Below, one piece after another: positions 34,888 to 44,018 of a stretch of DNA of 64,000 nucleotides. Each line of letters starts with the position of its first letter. Within the stretch, counting starts at the first letter, position 1. The notes beneath the pieces were generated by a model. The model ran no database searches and had not been told where the DNA came from. It worked only from the letters and a program-made list of their open reading frames with translations. Where the stretch lies: NCBI RefSeq assembly GCF_041435055.1, contig NZ_CP108002.1, positions 868,001-932,000 on the forward strand, written 5' to 3'. The DNA comes from Streptomyces sp. NBC_00341 (GTDB lineage: Bacteria; Actinomycetota; Actinomycetes; Streptomycetales; Streptomycetaceae). The translations under genes were made by a program, and so were the position numbers.

Positions 34888-36102
34888 ATGGACCTCCTGA
34901 ACACGCTGGCGGAGAAGGGGCTGCGGCGCGAGCTGCCGACCCGTGAAGAAGCGCTCGCCGTACTGGCCACCCCGGACGACGATCTGCTCGACGTGGTGGC
35001 CGCGGCCGGAAAGGTACGCCGCCAGTGGTTCGGGCGGCGCGTGAAGCTCAACTATCTGGTCAATCTGAAGTCGGGGCTCTGCCCGGAGGACTGCTCGTAC
35101 TGCTCGCAGCGCCTCGGCTCCAAGGCCGAGATCCTCAAGTACACCTGGCTGAAGCCCGACGAGGCGTCCAAGGCGGCTGCCGCCGGGGTGGCGGGCGGCG
35201 CCAAGCGGGTCTGCCTGGTGGCCAGCGGCCGGGGTCCGACCGACCGGGACGTCGACCGGGTCTCGCAGACCATCGAGGCGATCAAAGAACAGAACGAGGG
35301 CGTCGAGGTCTGTGCCTGCCTCGGCCTGCTCTCCGACGGCCAGGCCGGCCGGCTGCGCTCTGCGGGGGCCGACGCGTACAACCACAACCTCAACACGTCC
35401 GAGGGGACGTACGGGGCGATCACGACCACCCACACCTACGCCGACCGGGTGGAGACGGTGCACCAGGCCCAGGCGGCCGGGCTCTCCGCCTGTTCGGGGC
35501 TGATCGCCGGAATGGGTGAGAGCGACTCCGATCTGGTCGACGTCGTCTTCGCGCTGCGTGAGCTCGACCCCGACTCGGTGCCGGTCAACTTCCTGATCCC
35601 GTTCGAGGGGACCCCGCTCGCCAAGGAGTGGAACCTGACTCCGCAGCGCTGCCTGCGGATTCTGGCGATGGTGCGCTTCGTCTGCCCGGATGTCGAGGTA
35701 CGGCTCGCCGGCGGGCGCGAGGTGCATCTGCGTTCGATGCAGCCACTCGCCCTGCACCTGGTCAACTCGATCTTCCTGGGCGACTATCTGACGAGCGAGG
35801 GCCAGGCCGGACAGACCGACCTCGACATGATCGCGGACGCCGGTTTCGAGGTCGAGGGAGCGGGCACGACCACGCTCCCCCGGCACCGCGCGGACGCGGT
35901 CGGCGGCTGCGCCGCGCACTCCGAGGGGGGCGGTCCGCAGTCGGAAGGGTGCGGTTCGCACTCCGGCGGCTGTGCGCCGTGCGGCGACGGCCCCGGGGCC
36001 GAGGCGGATGCCGCCGAAGCCGCGGAGGTCCCGGCGGCACGCACGGATCTGGTGTCGGTCCGCCGTCGCGGCGCGGGAACGGACCTCGCGCCCAATGCCT
36101 GA
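34888..36102 (+). CDS. bioB: biotin synthase with cysteine-bearing C-terminal extension
   Basis: 404-residue radical-SAM enzyme that inserts sulfur into dethiobiotin. The SAM cluster motif CPEDCSYC uses Cys65, 69 and 72. Downstream, CACLGLL and [15 protein letters not shown] supply conserved ligands for the sulfur-donor cluster and substrate, and [11 protein letters not shown] carries the Arg cluster ligand. The core ends near residue 330. A tail of about 70 residues then contains Cys341, 355, 362 and 365 in a Gly/Ser-rich context ([11 protein letters not shown]), absent from classical BioB, which might bind an extra iron-sulfur cluster. The ATG at 34888 gives [23 protein letters not shown]. 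Overlaps bioA. Confidence 0.93.
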   Translation: MDLLNTLAEKGLRRELPTREEALAVLATPDDDLLDVVAAAGKVRRQWFGRRVKLNYLVNLKSGLCPEDCSYCSQRLGSKAEILKYTWLKPDEASKAAAAGVAGGAKRVCLVASGRGPTDRDVDRVSQTIEAIKEQNEGVEVCACLGLLSDGQAGRLRSAGADAYNHNLNTSEGTYGAITTTHTYADRVETVHQAQAAGLSACSGLIAGMGESDSDLVDVVFALRELDPDSVPVNFLIPFEGTPLAKEWNLTPQRCLRILAMVRFVCPDVEVRLAGGREVHLRSMQPLALHLVNSIFLGDYLTSEGQAGQTDLDMIADAGFEVEGAGTTTLPRHRADAVGGCAAHSEGGGPQSEGCGSHSGGCAPCGDGPGAEADAAEAAEVPAARTDLVSVRRRGAGTDLAPNA

Positions 36103-37399
36103 GCCGCTCTCCCCCGCCGGTCTGCGCGCCCTGGACCGGGCCCACGTCTGGCACCCCTACGGCCCGATGCCGGGCCGGCAGGAGCCGCTGGTCGTGGAGT
36201 CCGCGTCCGGGGTACGGCTCCGGCTCGCCGAACCGGCCCACGGGCAGCACGAGCTGGTGGACGGCATGTCGTCCTGGTGGTCGGCGGTGCACGGCTACAA
36301 CCATCCGGTGCTCAACGAGGCGGCCCGCGGGCAGCTGGACCGGATGAGCCATGTGATGTTCGGCGGGCTCACCCATGAGCCCGCCGTGCGGCTCGCGACC
36401 CGGCTGGTCGAGATCACCCCGGAGCCGCTGCGGCACGTGTTCCTCGCCGACTCGGGCTCGGTCTCGGTCGAGGTCGCCGTGAAGATGTGCCTGCAGTACT
36501 GGCGTTCGGCCGGCCGGCCCGCGAAGCAGCGGCTGCTGACCTGGCGCGGCGGGTACCACGGGGACACCTGGCAGCCCATGTCGGTGTGCGACCCCGAGGG
36601 CGGCATGCACGAACTGTGGTCGGGGGCGCTGCCGCGCCAGGTCTTCGCCGACGAGCCCCCGGCCGGTTTCGACGCGGAGCCCGACGCCGCGTACGCGACG
36701 CATCTTCGGGAACTGATCGCGCACCACGCCGATGAGCTGGCCGCGGTGATCGTGGAACCGGTGGTCCAGGGTGCGGGCGGGATGCGGTTCCACTCGCCGG
36801 GCTATCTGCGCGTGCTGCGCGAGGCGTGCGACGCCAACGGTGTGCTGCTGGTGTTCGACGAGATCGCCACCGGATTCGGCCGGACGGGGAAGCTCTTCGC
36901 CGCTGAACACGCCGGGGTCTCCCCCGATGTGATGTGCGTGGGCAAGGCCCTGACCGGCGGTTACCTGACGATGGCCGCGACACTGTGCACGAGCGAGGTG
37001 GCCGAGGGCATCTCGCGCGGCGAGGTGCCGGTGCTCGCCCACGGCCCGACGTTCATGGGCAATCCGCTGGCCTCCGCGGTCGCCTGCGCCTCCATCGAGC
37101 TGCTGCTCGGCCAGGACTGGGAACAGGAGGTCAAACGGATCGAAGCGGGTCTGCGCGACGGACTGTCCGCCGCCTTTGACCTGCCCGGGGTCCGGGACGT
37201 GCGGGTGCTCGGCGCCATCGGTGTCGTCCAGCTCGACCACGAGGTGGACATGGCGGCCGCGACCGAGGCAGCGGTGCGCGAGGGCGTGTGGCTGCGGCCG
37301 TTCCGCGATCTCGTCTACACCATGCCGCCGTACGTGACCGGCGACGACGATGTGGCACGGATCTGCCGCGCGGTGTGCGCGGCGGCGCGGGAGGGCTGA
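36095..37399 (+). CDS. bioA: adenosylmethionine-8-amino-7-oxononanoate aminotransferase
   Basis: 434-residue class III aminotransferase converting KAPA to 7,8-diaminopelargonate with SAM as amino donor. Motifs: HVWHPYGPM and [16 protein letters not shown] near the N-terminus (SAM/KAPA pocket), [33 protein letters not shown] and the PLP lysine in [13 protein letters not shown]. The ATG at 36095 overlaps the bioB stop by 8 bp, indicating coupling. One base separates its stop from the bioD start. Confidence 0.94.
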   Translation: MPEPLSPAGLRALDRAHVWHPYGPMPGRQEPLVVESASGVRLRLAEPAHGQHELVDGMSSWWSAVHGYNHPVLNEAARGQLDRMSHVMFGGLTHEPAVRLATRLVEITPEPLRHVFLADSGSVSVEVAVKMCLQYWRSAGRPAKQRLLTWRGGYHGDTWQPMSVCDPEGGMHELWSGALPRQVFADEPPAGFDAEPDAAYATHLRELIAHHADELAAVIVEPVVQGAGGMRFHSPGYLRVLREACDANGVLLVFDEIATGFGRTGKLFAAEHAGVSPDVMCVGKALTGGYLTMAATLCTSEVAEGISRGEVPVLAHGPTFMGNPLASAVACASIELLLGQDWEQEVKRIEAGLRDGLSAAFDLPGVRDVRVLGAIGVVQLDHEVDMAAATEAAVREGVWLRPFRDLVYTMPPYVTGDDDVARICRAVCAAAREG

Positions 37400-37400
37400 G

Positions 37401-38090
37401 ATGAGCGTTCTGGTAGTGACGGGTACGGGCACGGAGATCGGCAAGACGATCGTGACCGCTGCTGTGGCGGCGGCCTCCGCAGGACGCCGGGTGGCCGTGC
37501 TCAAACCGGCCCAGACGGGGCTGGCACCCGGTGAGCCGGGTGACGTCGCCGAGGTCGTACGACTGGCGGGCGGCCATGTGACGGCCCTCGAACTGGCCCG
37601 ATTCCCCGAACCGTTGGCGCCCGCCACCGCCGCCAGACGGGCCGGCCTCCCGCCGGTGCGCCCGTACGAGGTGGCGGAGGCGGCCGAGAAGCTGGCGGCC
37701 GAGCACGATCTCGTCCTGGTCGAGGGCGCGGGCGGGCTGCTCGTACGTTTCGACGACGACGGGGCCACCCTGGCGGACGCGGCCCGGCTGCTTTCCGCAC
37801 CGGTCCTGGTGGTGGCGCCCGCCGGGCTCGGCACGCTCAACTCCACGGCGCTGACCGCGGAGGCCCTGCACGCCCGCGGACTCGACTGCCTCGGGGTGGT
37901 GGTCGGCAGCATGCCCGCGGAGCCGGATCTGGCGGAGCGCTGCAATCTCACGGATCTCCCCGTGGCCGCGGGGGCACCCCTGCTCGGCGTGATCCCGGCG
38001 GGTGCGGGGGCGCTGCCACCCGCCGAATTCCGTGCCCGGGCCGGCAGCTGGCTGGCCGCCGGACTGGGCGGGGTCCGTCCGCCGGGCTGA
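37401..38090 (+). CDS. bioD: dethiobiotin synthetase
   Basis: 229-residue ATP-dependent carboxylase closing the ureido ring of biotin. P-loop [16 protein letters not shown], then KPAQTG for substrate binding and [16 protein letters not shown]. Last gene of bioBAD. Its stop codon lies inside the 5' arm of a strong terminator hairpin. The ATG at 37401 is one base after the bioA stop. Confidence 0.93.
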   Translation: MSVLVVTGTGTEIGKTIVTAAVAAASAGRRVAVLKPAQTGLAPGEPGDVAEVVRLAGGHVTALELARFPEPLAPATAARRAGLPPVRPYEVAEAAEKLAAEHDLVLVEGAGGLLVRFDDDGATLADAARLLSAPVLVVAPAGLGTLNSTALTAEALHARGLDCLGVVVGSMPAEPDLAERCNLTDLPVAAGAPLLGVIPAGAGALPPAEFRARAGSWLAAGLGGVRPPG

Positions 38091-38127
38091 CGGCCGCGTC
38101 CTGCTCCGCCTGCGGCCGTCAGCCCGG
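38082..38127 (+). terminator. terminator of bioBAD
   Basis: CCGGGCTGACGGCCGC (38082-38097) pairs perfectly with GCGGCCGTCAGCCCGG (38112-38127) around a 14-nt loop. The 5' arm overlaps the bioD TGA (38088-38090). Confidence 0.85.
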
Positions 38128-38187
38128 CGGGCCCGGGTGGCCCGGTGCAGAATCGGGGTAACGGGGGCAACTCGGAGGAGGTCCGTC

Positions 38188-38853
38188 ATGCGGTTGCGGA
38201 GCGCGAAGACGCACCGGGACGCGGTGCACCATCCCGTCTTCGCCCGCTATTACGCCCGGGTGAGCGTGGCCGCGGAGACCACCGCAGGCATCGCGCCGGT
38301 GCGCGCGGAACTGCTGTCCGGTCTCTCCGGTCAGGTCATCGAGATCGGGGCGGGCAACGGCCTCAACTTCGCCCACTACCCGCCCACGGTCCGCGAGGTG
38401 GTGGCGATCGAACCGGAGGCCACCCTGCGGCGGCTGGCGGTACGGTCCGCGCTCGGGGCCGGCGTTCCGGTGGATGTCATGCCTGGCACGGCGGAGTCGC
38501 TGCCGGTACGGGACGGGGCGTTCGACGCCGCCGTCGTCTCGCTGGTGCTGTGCACCGTGCGGGATGTGCGGCGGTCGCTCGCGGAGATCAGGCGGGTCCT
38601 GCGACCGGGCGGTGAGCTGCGCTTCTTCGAACACGTGCGGGCCGACAGCAGGGGTATGGCCGCCACTCAGCGGGTCCTGGACCGGACCGTGTGGCCGCTG
38701 CTCACCGGCGGTTGCCACACCTCGCGTGACGCGACGGCCGCGATCGAGGCGGCCGGATTCGTGGTGGAGGCGCGCCGGGACATCCGGATTCCCGAGAGCG
38801 GTGTCCGCCTCCCCACCTCGGCCTGCGTGGTCGGGGTGGCACGACGACCCTAA
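38188..38853 (+). CDS. class I SAM-dependent methyltransferase
   Basis: 221 residues. SAM-binding motif I is VIEIGAGNGLNFAHYPPTV, followed by VVAIEPEATLRRLA and the late motif LRPGGELRFFEHVRADS. The pattern is that of small UbiE/phospholipid-type methyltransferases, and the FFEHV and GCHTSRD residues are typical of that group. The start MRLRSAKTHRDAVHHPVFARYYARVS at 38188 follows ggaggag. Lies alone after the bioD terminator. Substrate unknown. Confidence 0.85.
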   Translation: MRLRSAKTHRDAVHHPVFARYYARVSVAAETTAGIAPVRAELLSGLSGQVIEIGAGNGLNFAHYPPTVREVVAIEPEATLRRLAVRSALGAGVPVDVMPGTAESLPVRDGAFDAAVVSLVLCTVRDVRRSLAEIRRVLRPGGELRFFEHVRADSRGMAATQRVLDRTVWPLLTGGCHTSRDATAAIEAAGFVVEARRDIRIPESGVRLPTSACVVGVARRP

Positions 38854-38942
38854 GGCCTGTGCCACGCGGTGCACGGACCGGGCCGGGGCGCACGGCTCCA
38901 CGCTCCGGCCCTACGTGTGGTCCGTCAGAGGACAGCGACCGC

Positions 38943-39314
38943 TCACAGGCTCCACTGGCGCAGTTCGTCGGCGATCGCGCGGACGTCCGCCTTGCCCTCC
39001 TTGACCAGCAGTGCCAGATCGCGCACCTGCTCGGGCGAGGTGATGACCTTCAGGCCCGACGCGACGAGATAGGCGTAGGCCACGGCGGAGGCGAACATCG
39101 CGTTGGACCGTTCGAGCGCGGGCACGTGCAGCAGGAGCTGGAGCAGTGACGCGGCTCTGGAGTGCGGGTCGCTGTAGACGGGGCTGCCGAAGATCTCCGC
39201 CTCGTGGCGGGCGACGGCGGCGACGAGCGCACCCCAGTCGGTGACCTGCGGGTCGCCGGGCGTCTTGTGCTCCGCGACCATGAGCAGCCAGGAAAGATGG
39301 ATCCGGAGATTCAA
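38943..39314 (-). CDS. Fic/Doc-like toxin with degenerate active motif
   Basis: 123 residues resembling Doc-type toxins found behind RHH antitoxins in streptomycetes. The helical core ends with LLQLLLHVPALERSNAMFASAVAYAYLVASGL, corresponding to the Fic loop HPFxxGNxR. The Asn (Asn71) remains, but the His position, Phe and the terminal Arg do not fit the consensus. Doc phosphorylates EF-Tu using that loop, so activity is uncertain. The start overlaps the antitoxin stop by 4 bp (ATGA). Confidence 0.7.
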   Translation of the reverse strand: MNLRIHLSWLLMVAEHKTPGDPQVTDWGALVAAVARHEAEIFGSPVYSDPHSRAASLLQLLLHVPALERSNAMFASAVAYAYLVASGLKVITSPEQVRDLALLVKEGKADVRAIADELRQWSL

Positions 39315-39538
39315 CGGGTGCCTTTGCGCTCCGGGCCGAACTCCTCGGCGAACACCGATTCGTACTGCTTCATGAAGTCGGCGGCTGCTTCGACGAAGGT
39401 GTGTCCGACCTCGCCCGCATCCTGTTTGACGAGCTCCTCTATGTAACGGTTCACGCTCATCCCCCTCTGGAGCGCGCGCTGTCGCGCGGCCTCGGCGGTG
39501 GCCTCGTCCACTCGTACGTTCAGCTGAGTCTTGGGCAC
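39311..39538 (-). CDS. ribbon-helix-helix antitoxin
   Basis: 75 residues. The N-terminal part (KTQLNVRVDEATAEAARQRALQRGMSVNRYIEELVKQ) is a ribbon-helix-helix DNA-binding domain; the acidic C-terminal part (FVEAAADFMKQYESVFAEEFGPE) would wrap the toxin. First gene of the pair, overlapping the Doc-like toxin. Two GCTAGC hexamers immediately upstream (39547-39552 and 39561-39566) are a likely autoregulatory operator. Confidence 0.85.
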   Translation of the reverse strand: MPKTQLNVRVDEATAEAARQRALQRGMSVNRYIEELVKQDAGEVGHTFVEAAADFMKQYESVFAEEFGPERKGTR

Positions 39539-39546
39539 CCCATCAC

Positions 39547-39566
39547 GCTAGCGCGGGATCGCTAGC
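39547..39566. promoter_or_regulatory. paired GCTAGC sites upstream of antitoxin
   Basis: Two GCTAGC palindromes spaced 14 bp centre to centre, starting 9 bp before the RHH antitoxin ATG. RHH antitoxins commonly bind tandem short palindromes over their own promoter. The remaining gap to the P450 gene shows no gene. Confidence 0.5.
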
Positions 39567-39816
39567 ATCGGCAAGGGGAACCGGCTCGCAGGGTGCATCT
39601 GCGCAGGCCGTCGGGCCCGTCCCGGCCGCCGGGCCGGCACAGGCGTGGGCGCCCCGGCGCGCCTACGGTCGGAAGATAACCGACGGATACCCCACCCGAC
39701 CGCTCCCCCATTCGAACAAGTAGTCATAATTCCAGGTCAGGCAAGCGACGCCGGTGCGGTCGACCACGTCCAGGCGTCGAATCGCGTGCCGGCCGTCCAG
39801 CATCCCGCGACTACTC

Positions 39817-41109
39817 ATGGAGTCCACATTGAGTACGACGTTCCGTTCTCGTATCACCGCCAGGTTCGGCCGCAGCTACCTGGCCAGGATTCAGAAGCAC
39901 GGAATCGGGTCGTCCACGATCAGGCTGCTGCCCGAGGATCTCCTGATGCTGCTGCGCAGAGACGGTCTGGACCCGGTCCGGCAACTGGCCACGGCGCGGG
40001 CCGCCGCACCGGTGTCCAAGGTCTCGCTGCCCTTCGGCATGGACGCCTGGGTGGTCACCGGATACGAGGAGTCGAAGGCCGTGCTCGGCTCCGCCGAGGG
40101 GTTCAGTACGGACTTCGCCCACCTCGCCACGAACGCCGGAATAGCCGCCGAGCAGAGTCCGGGCGGACTGGGGTTCAGCGATCCGCCCGTGCACACCCGG
40201 CTGCGCCGCATCCTCACCCCTGAGTTCACGATGCGCCGGCTCCGCCGACTCGCTCCGAGGATCGATGCCATCGTCGAGGAGCGCCTGGCGGCGATGGAGG
40301 CCGCGCGGGGCCCGGTGGACCTGGTGCACGAGTTTGCGCTGCCCATCCCCTCGCTCACCATCTGCGAACTGCTCGGCGTCCCGTACGAGGACCGCAACGA
40401 CTTCCAGCAGCTGGCCATGGACCGTTTCGACCTCTTCGGCGGAACGACCGCACCCTTCGGTGCCATGTCCGCATCACTGGACTACTTCAGGGGGGTCGTC
40501 AGGGCGCAGCGCGCGAAGCCCGGCGACGGTCTGCTCGGGATGATCGTGCGGGAGCACGGCGACAGCGTCGACGACGAGGAGCTCGCGGGCCTCGCCGACG
40601 GCGTACTCACCGGCGGGTTCGAGACCACGGCCAGCACGATCGCGCTCGGCTCGCTCGTCCTGCTGCGGAACGAGAACGTGCTCACCCGGCTGCGTACGGA
40701 CGACGCCACGACCGTGCCGTTCGTCGAGGAGGTGCTGCGCTACCTCTCCGCCGTGCAGATGGCCTTCCCCCGGTTCGCCCGCCGGGACATCGAGATAGCC
40801 GGGGTCGTCATTCCGCGCGGGGACATGGTCCTGTGCTCCCTGAGCGGCGCCAACCGGGACGAGTCCTACGTCATGGACGACGGCCGCTTCGACCCCGACC
40901 GCGCCACCCCCTCGGGGCACCTCGCCTTCGGCCACGGCATCCACCGCTGCATCGGCGCCGAGCTGGCCCGGATGGAGCTGCGGTCGGCCTACCCGGCGCT
41001 GGCCCGGCGGTTTCCCGGGATGCGGCTCGCCGTGCCGCCGCAGGATCTCGCCTTCCGCAAGCTGTCGATCGTCTACGGCATCGAGTCGCTGCCGGTGCAC
41101 CTACGCTGA
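39817..41109 (+). CDS. cytochrome P450
   Basis: 430-residue soluble bacterial P450. The heme ligand Cys is about residue 378 in FGHGIHRCIGAELAR. The I-helix oxygen-activation motif is GGFETTAST, with Glu-Thr in place of the common Asp-Thr, and the K-helix ExxR is EEVLR. B-C region FSDPPVHTRLRRILTPEFT is typical. The ATG at 39817 gives MESTLSTTF; a nearby in-frame TTG is an alternative. No ferredoxin or biosynthetic genes adjoin, so substrate is unknown. Other P450s of this type (CYP105/107-like) hydroxylate macrolides or xenobiotics. Confidence 0.92.
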   Translation: MESTLSTTFRSRITARFGRSYLARIQKHGIGSSTIRLLPEDLLMLLRRDGLDPVRQLATARAAAPVSKVSLPFGMDAWVVTGYEESKAVLGSAEGFSTDFAHLATNAGIAAEQSPGGLGFSDPPVHTRLRRILTPEFTMRRLRRLAPRIDAIVEERLAAMEAARGPVDLVHEFALPIPSLTICELLGVPYEDRNDFQQLAMDRFDLFGGTTAPFGAMSASLDYFRGVVRAQRAKPGDGLLGMIVREHGDSVDDEELAGLADGVLTGGFETTASTIALGSLVLLRNENVLTRLRTDDATTVPFVEEVLRYLSAVQMAFPRFARRDIEIAGVVIPRGDMVLCSLSGANRDESYVMDDGRFDPDRATPSGHLAFGHGIHRCIGAELARMELRSAYPALARRFPGMRLAVPPQDLAFRKLSIVYGIESLPVHLR

Positions 41110-41149
41110 GGCCGCCGCGGGTCCCCGCCCGTGGCGCGCGGCCGGGCGG

Positions 41150-41374
41150 GTGTTGGCTGGCGGCGCCGGGCGGCACTCTGCTTGGCTCAACCGTCGGCAG
41201 GGCATCGCCACCGCCCTGATGGCCGCGGCGGAGCAGCGCTTCGCCGCTCTCGGCGGGCGGCGCGTGGATGCCATGGTCCTGGAGGCCAACGAGCGGGCGC
41301 ACCACACCTGGGACGCGGCCGGCTACCGGCGCGAGGACCACTGGCGGCGCTGGGTGAAGCCGCTGGGAGCGTGA
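41150..41374 (+). pseudogene. GNAT acetyltransferase C-terminal remnant
   Basis: About 60 codons encode RRQGIATALMAAAEQRFAALGG, the acetyl-CoA-binding motif A of GNAT enzymes, then a normal GNAT C-terminus (ERAHHTWDAAGYRREDHWRRWVKPLGA). The N-terminal half of the domain is absent: upstream codons (from the P450 stop onward) do not encode it and the sequence jumps from unrelated residues straight into motif A. This looks like a gene truncated by a deletion with its fusion point near 41185. Translation of the fragment is possible but function is unlikely. Confidence 0.6.
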
Positions 41375-41546
41375 GGGGCCGCAGCGCAGGGCGACTTTGC
41401 TGATCCTTTACCATGGGTGTCCCCCGCCGATCCTTACGAAACGAAAGGTGTGAGCGTCCATCCATGGGCGAGCCTCCCAGTAGCCGACATCGCCAATACC
41501 GAGCGATCCTCCTGTCCCTGCCCGATCATGGGACGGAGGTGAACCG

Positions 41547-42884
41547 ATGACCGAAGTGCTTCTGCTGCTCGTGGCGGTACTGCTCTCCCTTGCCTGCGGC
41601 GCCTTCGTCGCGGCGGAGTTCTCCCTGACCACCGTCGAACGGGGACAGCTCGAACGGGCTGTCGAGCAGGGTGAACGTGGCGCTTCGAGCGCCATGAAGG
41701 CGGTACGCAGCCTCACCTTCCAGCTCTCCGGGGCCCAGCTGGGCATCACCGTCACCAATCTGGTGGTCGGCATGCTCTCCGAGCCCTCGATCGCGAAACT
41801 GATCCAGGGACCGATCGAAGCCGTCGGGCTGTCTTCCGGCGTGTCGTCGTCCTTGGCGCTCGTGATCGGCACAGCCCTGTCCACCGTGTTCCTGATGGTC
41901 GTCGGTGAGCTCGTTCCGAAGAACTGGGCGATCTCCTCGCCGCTGGCGGTCGCGAAGACCGTGGCCACCCCGCAGCGGGTCTTCACCGCCCTGTTCCGGC
42001 CCTTCATCAGCCACCTCAACAACACGGCCAACCGGATCGTGCGCCGCTTCGGGCTCGAACCCGCCGAGGAGCTGGCGACGGCCCGCAGCCCTCAGGAGCT
42101 GGTGGCCCTGGCCCGGCACTCGGCCAAGGCCGGCGCACTGGAGGCGGACACCGCCGAGCTCTTCGTCCGCACCCTGAACCTCGCGGAGCTGACCGCGGAG
42201 AACGTGATGACCCCGCGGGTCCAGGTCACCGCGCTGGAGGTGCGGGCCACCGCAGAGGACGTCGCCAACGCCACCCGGGCGACCGGCCTGTCCCGGTTCC
42301 CCGTGTACCGGGGCAGCCTCGACACCGTCGTCGGCGTCGCCCACATCAAGGACGTGCTGGCGATCCCCGCCGAAGATCGGCCCCGTAAACGGGTCGGGGA
42401 CATGCTGCGCGAGCCACTGCTCGTACCGGAGACGCTGACCGTGGACCGGTTGCTGGACCGGCTCTCCGGCAAGCTCGCCATGGCGGTCGTCATCGACGAG
42501 TACGGCGGCACGGCCGGCGTGGTGACGCTGGAGGACATCGTCGAGGAGGTCGTCGGCGAGGTGCGCGACGAACACGACCCGCACGAGACACCGGATCTCG
42601 CGCCTGCCGGTGAGGACGCCGACGGACGCACCCTGTGGTCGGCCGACGGCGCGGCCAGGACCGACCAGCTGGAGAGGATCGGACTGCGCGTGCCGGACGG
42701 ACCGTACGAGACCCTTGCCGGGCTGATCGCCTCGGAGGTGGGCCGGATCCCCGTCGTCGGTGACGTGGTCGAGTTCGCCGGCTGGCGGCTCGACGTGGTG
42801 GACGCCTCCGGGCGCCGCGCCGCGCGGGCGCTGCTGCACGCACCGCTGCCCGGCTCGGACGATGTGCCGGAGGACGGCCGATGA
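41547..42884 (+). CDS. CNNM/CBS membrane protein (HlyC/CorC family)
   Basis: 445 residues. The N-terminal DUF21/CNNM transmembrane domain (about 1-190) has LLSLACGAFVAAEFSLTTVER and VVGELVPKNWAIS; two CBS motifs follow (ENVMTPRVQVTALEV..., DMLREPLLVPETLTV..., ending VVIDEYGGTAGVVTLEDIVEEVVGEVRDEHD), then a C-terminal CorC/HlyC domain. The family is annotated as hemolysin-like but members act in Mg2+/Co2+ homeostasis. Overlaps a paralogue by 4 bp. The 150-bp leader (41400-41546) holds no recognised riboswitch. Ribosome site gacggaggtg precedes the ATG. Confidence 0.9.
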   Translation: MTEVLLLLVAVLLSLACGAFVAAEFSLTTVERGQLERAVEQGERGASSAMKAVRSLTFQLSGAQLGITVTNLVVGMLSEPSIAKLIQGPIEAVGLSSGVSSSLALVIGTALSTVFLMVVGELVPKNWAISSPLAVAKTVATPQRVFTALFRPFISHLNNTANRIVRRFGLEPAEELATARSPQELVALARHSAKAGALEADTAELFVRTLNLAELTAENVMTPRVQVTALEVRATAEDVANATRATGLSRFPVYRGSLDTVVGVAHIKDVLAIPAEDRPRKRVGDMLREPLLVPETLTVDRLLDRLSGKLAMAVVIDEYGGTAGVVTLEDIVEEVVGEVRDEHDPHETPDLAPAGEDADGRTLWSADGAARTDQLERIGLRVPDGPYETLAGLIASEVGRIPVVGDVVEFAGWRLDVVDASGRRAARALLHAPLPGSDDVPEDGR

Positions 42885-43900
42885 CCGCCGTACAGCTCTT
42901 CATCGGGCTGATGACCCTGGTCGTGAACGCCTTCTTCGTCGGCGCGGAGTTCGCGCTCATCTCCGTACGGCGCAGTCAGATCGAGCCGCAGGCGGAGGAC
43001 GGGAACCGGCGCGCGCGCAGCGTCATCTGGGGACTCGAACACGTCTCCGCACTGCTCGCCGCCGCGCAGCTGGGCATCACGCTCTGCACCCTGGTCCTCG
43101 GTATCGTCGCGGAACCGGCCATCGCACATCTGCTGGAGCCGGTCTTCGACGCCGTGGGCATGCCGCACGGGCTGGTCCATCCGGTCTCGTTCGTAATCGC
43201 GCTGTCCGTGGCGACGTATCTGCACATGCTGCTGGGCGAGATGGTGCCGAAGAACATCGCGCTCGCCGAGCCCGTGCGGACCGCGCTGCTGCTGGGTCCG
43301 CCGCTGGTGGCGCTGGCCCGGACGCTGCGTCCGGTGATCTTCGCGATCAACGCCTTCGCCAACGCGCTGCTGAAGCTACTGCGGGTGGAGACGAAGGACG
43401 AGGTCTCCGCCACCTTCTCGGACGACGAGCTGGCCCGACTGGTGAAGGACGCCGGGGATGCCGGACTGGTCGACGACCGGGCGGCGGAGCGGCTGCACCA
43501 CGCGCTGGAGCTGGGCCGCCGCCCCGTGCGCGATGTGGTGCTGCCGGTGGACCGGGTGATGTACACGAGGGTCGGTACGAGCCCCGAGGAGCTGGAGCGG
43601 CTCTCGTCGGAGACCGGGTTCTCCCGTTTCCCGGTGATGGACAGCGAGCAGCGGATCCTGGGCTACCTCCATGTGAAGGACGCCCTCGATGTCACGCCCC
43701 GCGACGAGCCGTTCCCGGTGACGGCGATGCGGCCGATCGCCCGGGTGCGGGCGTCCACTCCCTTGGACGACGTACTGACCGCGCTGCGGCGCAGCCGTAC
43801 GCACCTTGCGGCGGTCGTCGACGAGGACGACCGGCTGGCCGGAATGGTGACGATGGAGGACGTGCTCCGGGAACTCGTGGGACGGCCACAGGCACGGTGA
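42881..43900 (+). CDS. CNNM/CBS membrane protein (HlyC/CorC family), shorter paralogue
   Basis: 339 residues. Same CNNM domain (LMTLVVNAFFVGAEFALISVRRSQIEPQ, LGEMVPKNIALAEPVR) and CBS pair (VRDVVLPVDRVMYT..., AVVDEDDRLAGMVTMEDVLRELVG) as the upstream gene, but it stops after the CBS pair and lacks the C-terminal CorC/HlyC domain. The ATGA overlap with the first gene suggests that the two form a heteromeric transporter. A strong terminator follows. Confidence 0.9.
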   Translation: MTAVQLFIGLMTLVVNAFFVGAEFALISVRRSQIEPQAEDGNRRARSVIWGLEHVSALLAAAQLGITLCTLVLGIVAEPAIAHLLEPVFDAVGMPHGLVHPVSFVIALSVATYLHMLLGEMVPKNIALAEPVRTALLLGPPLVALARTLRPVIFAINAFANALLKLLRVETKDEVSATFSDDELARLVKDAGDAGLVDDRAAERLHHALELGRRPVRDVVLPVDRVMYTRVGTSPEELERLSSETGFSRFPVMDSEQRILGYLHVKDALDVTPRDEPFPVTAMRPIARVRASTPLDDVLTALRRSRTHLAAVVDEDDRLAGMVTMEDVLRELVGRPQAR

Positions 43901-43906
43901 CCCGCC

Positions 43907-43954
43907 CCCGGCCCCGCCCCCGGCCAGGAACGCTGAGCCGGGGGCGGGGCCGGG
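43907..43954 (+). terminator. terminator of the CNNM/CBS gene pair
   Basis: CCCGGCCCCGCCCCCGGC (43907-43924) pairs perfectly with GCCGGGGGCGGGGCCGGG (43937-43954) around a 12-nt loop, starting 6 bp after the stop codon. Confidence 0.88.
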
Positions 43955-44018
43955 CTGCCTGACCCTGACCTCGCGCTCCGGGAAGGGGCGGGCGACCCCG
44001 CGATATCATCACATCGCC

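Noticed and set aside
33346..35961. 871-codon minus-strand frame across bioF and bioB
   Set aside because: It is an antisense artefact of high GC codon bias: bioB is clearly coded on the plus strand and bioF in another minus frame.
39817..41109. P450 as part of a biosynthetic cluster
   Set aside because: Neighbours are a toxin-antitoxin pair, a broken GNAT gene and ion-related membrane proteins, with no biosynthetic or ferredoxin gene.
41400..41546. possible magnesium or other riboswitch upstream of the CNNM/CBS pair
   Set aside because: The leader was inspected because of the ion-related genes, but no conserved core of a known class could be recognised.
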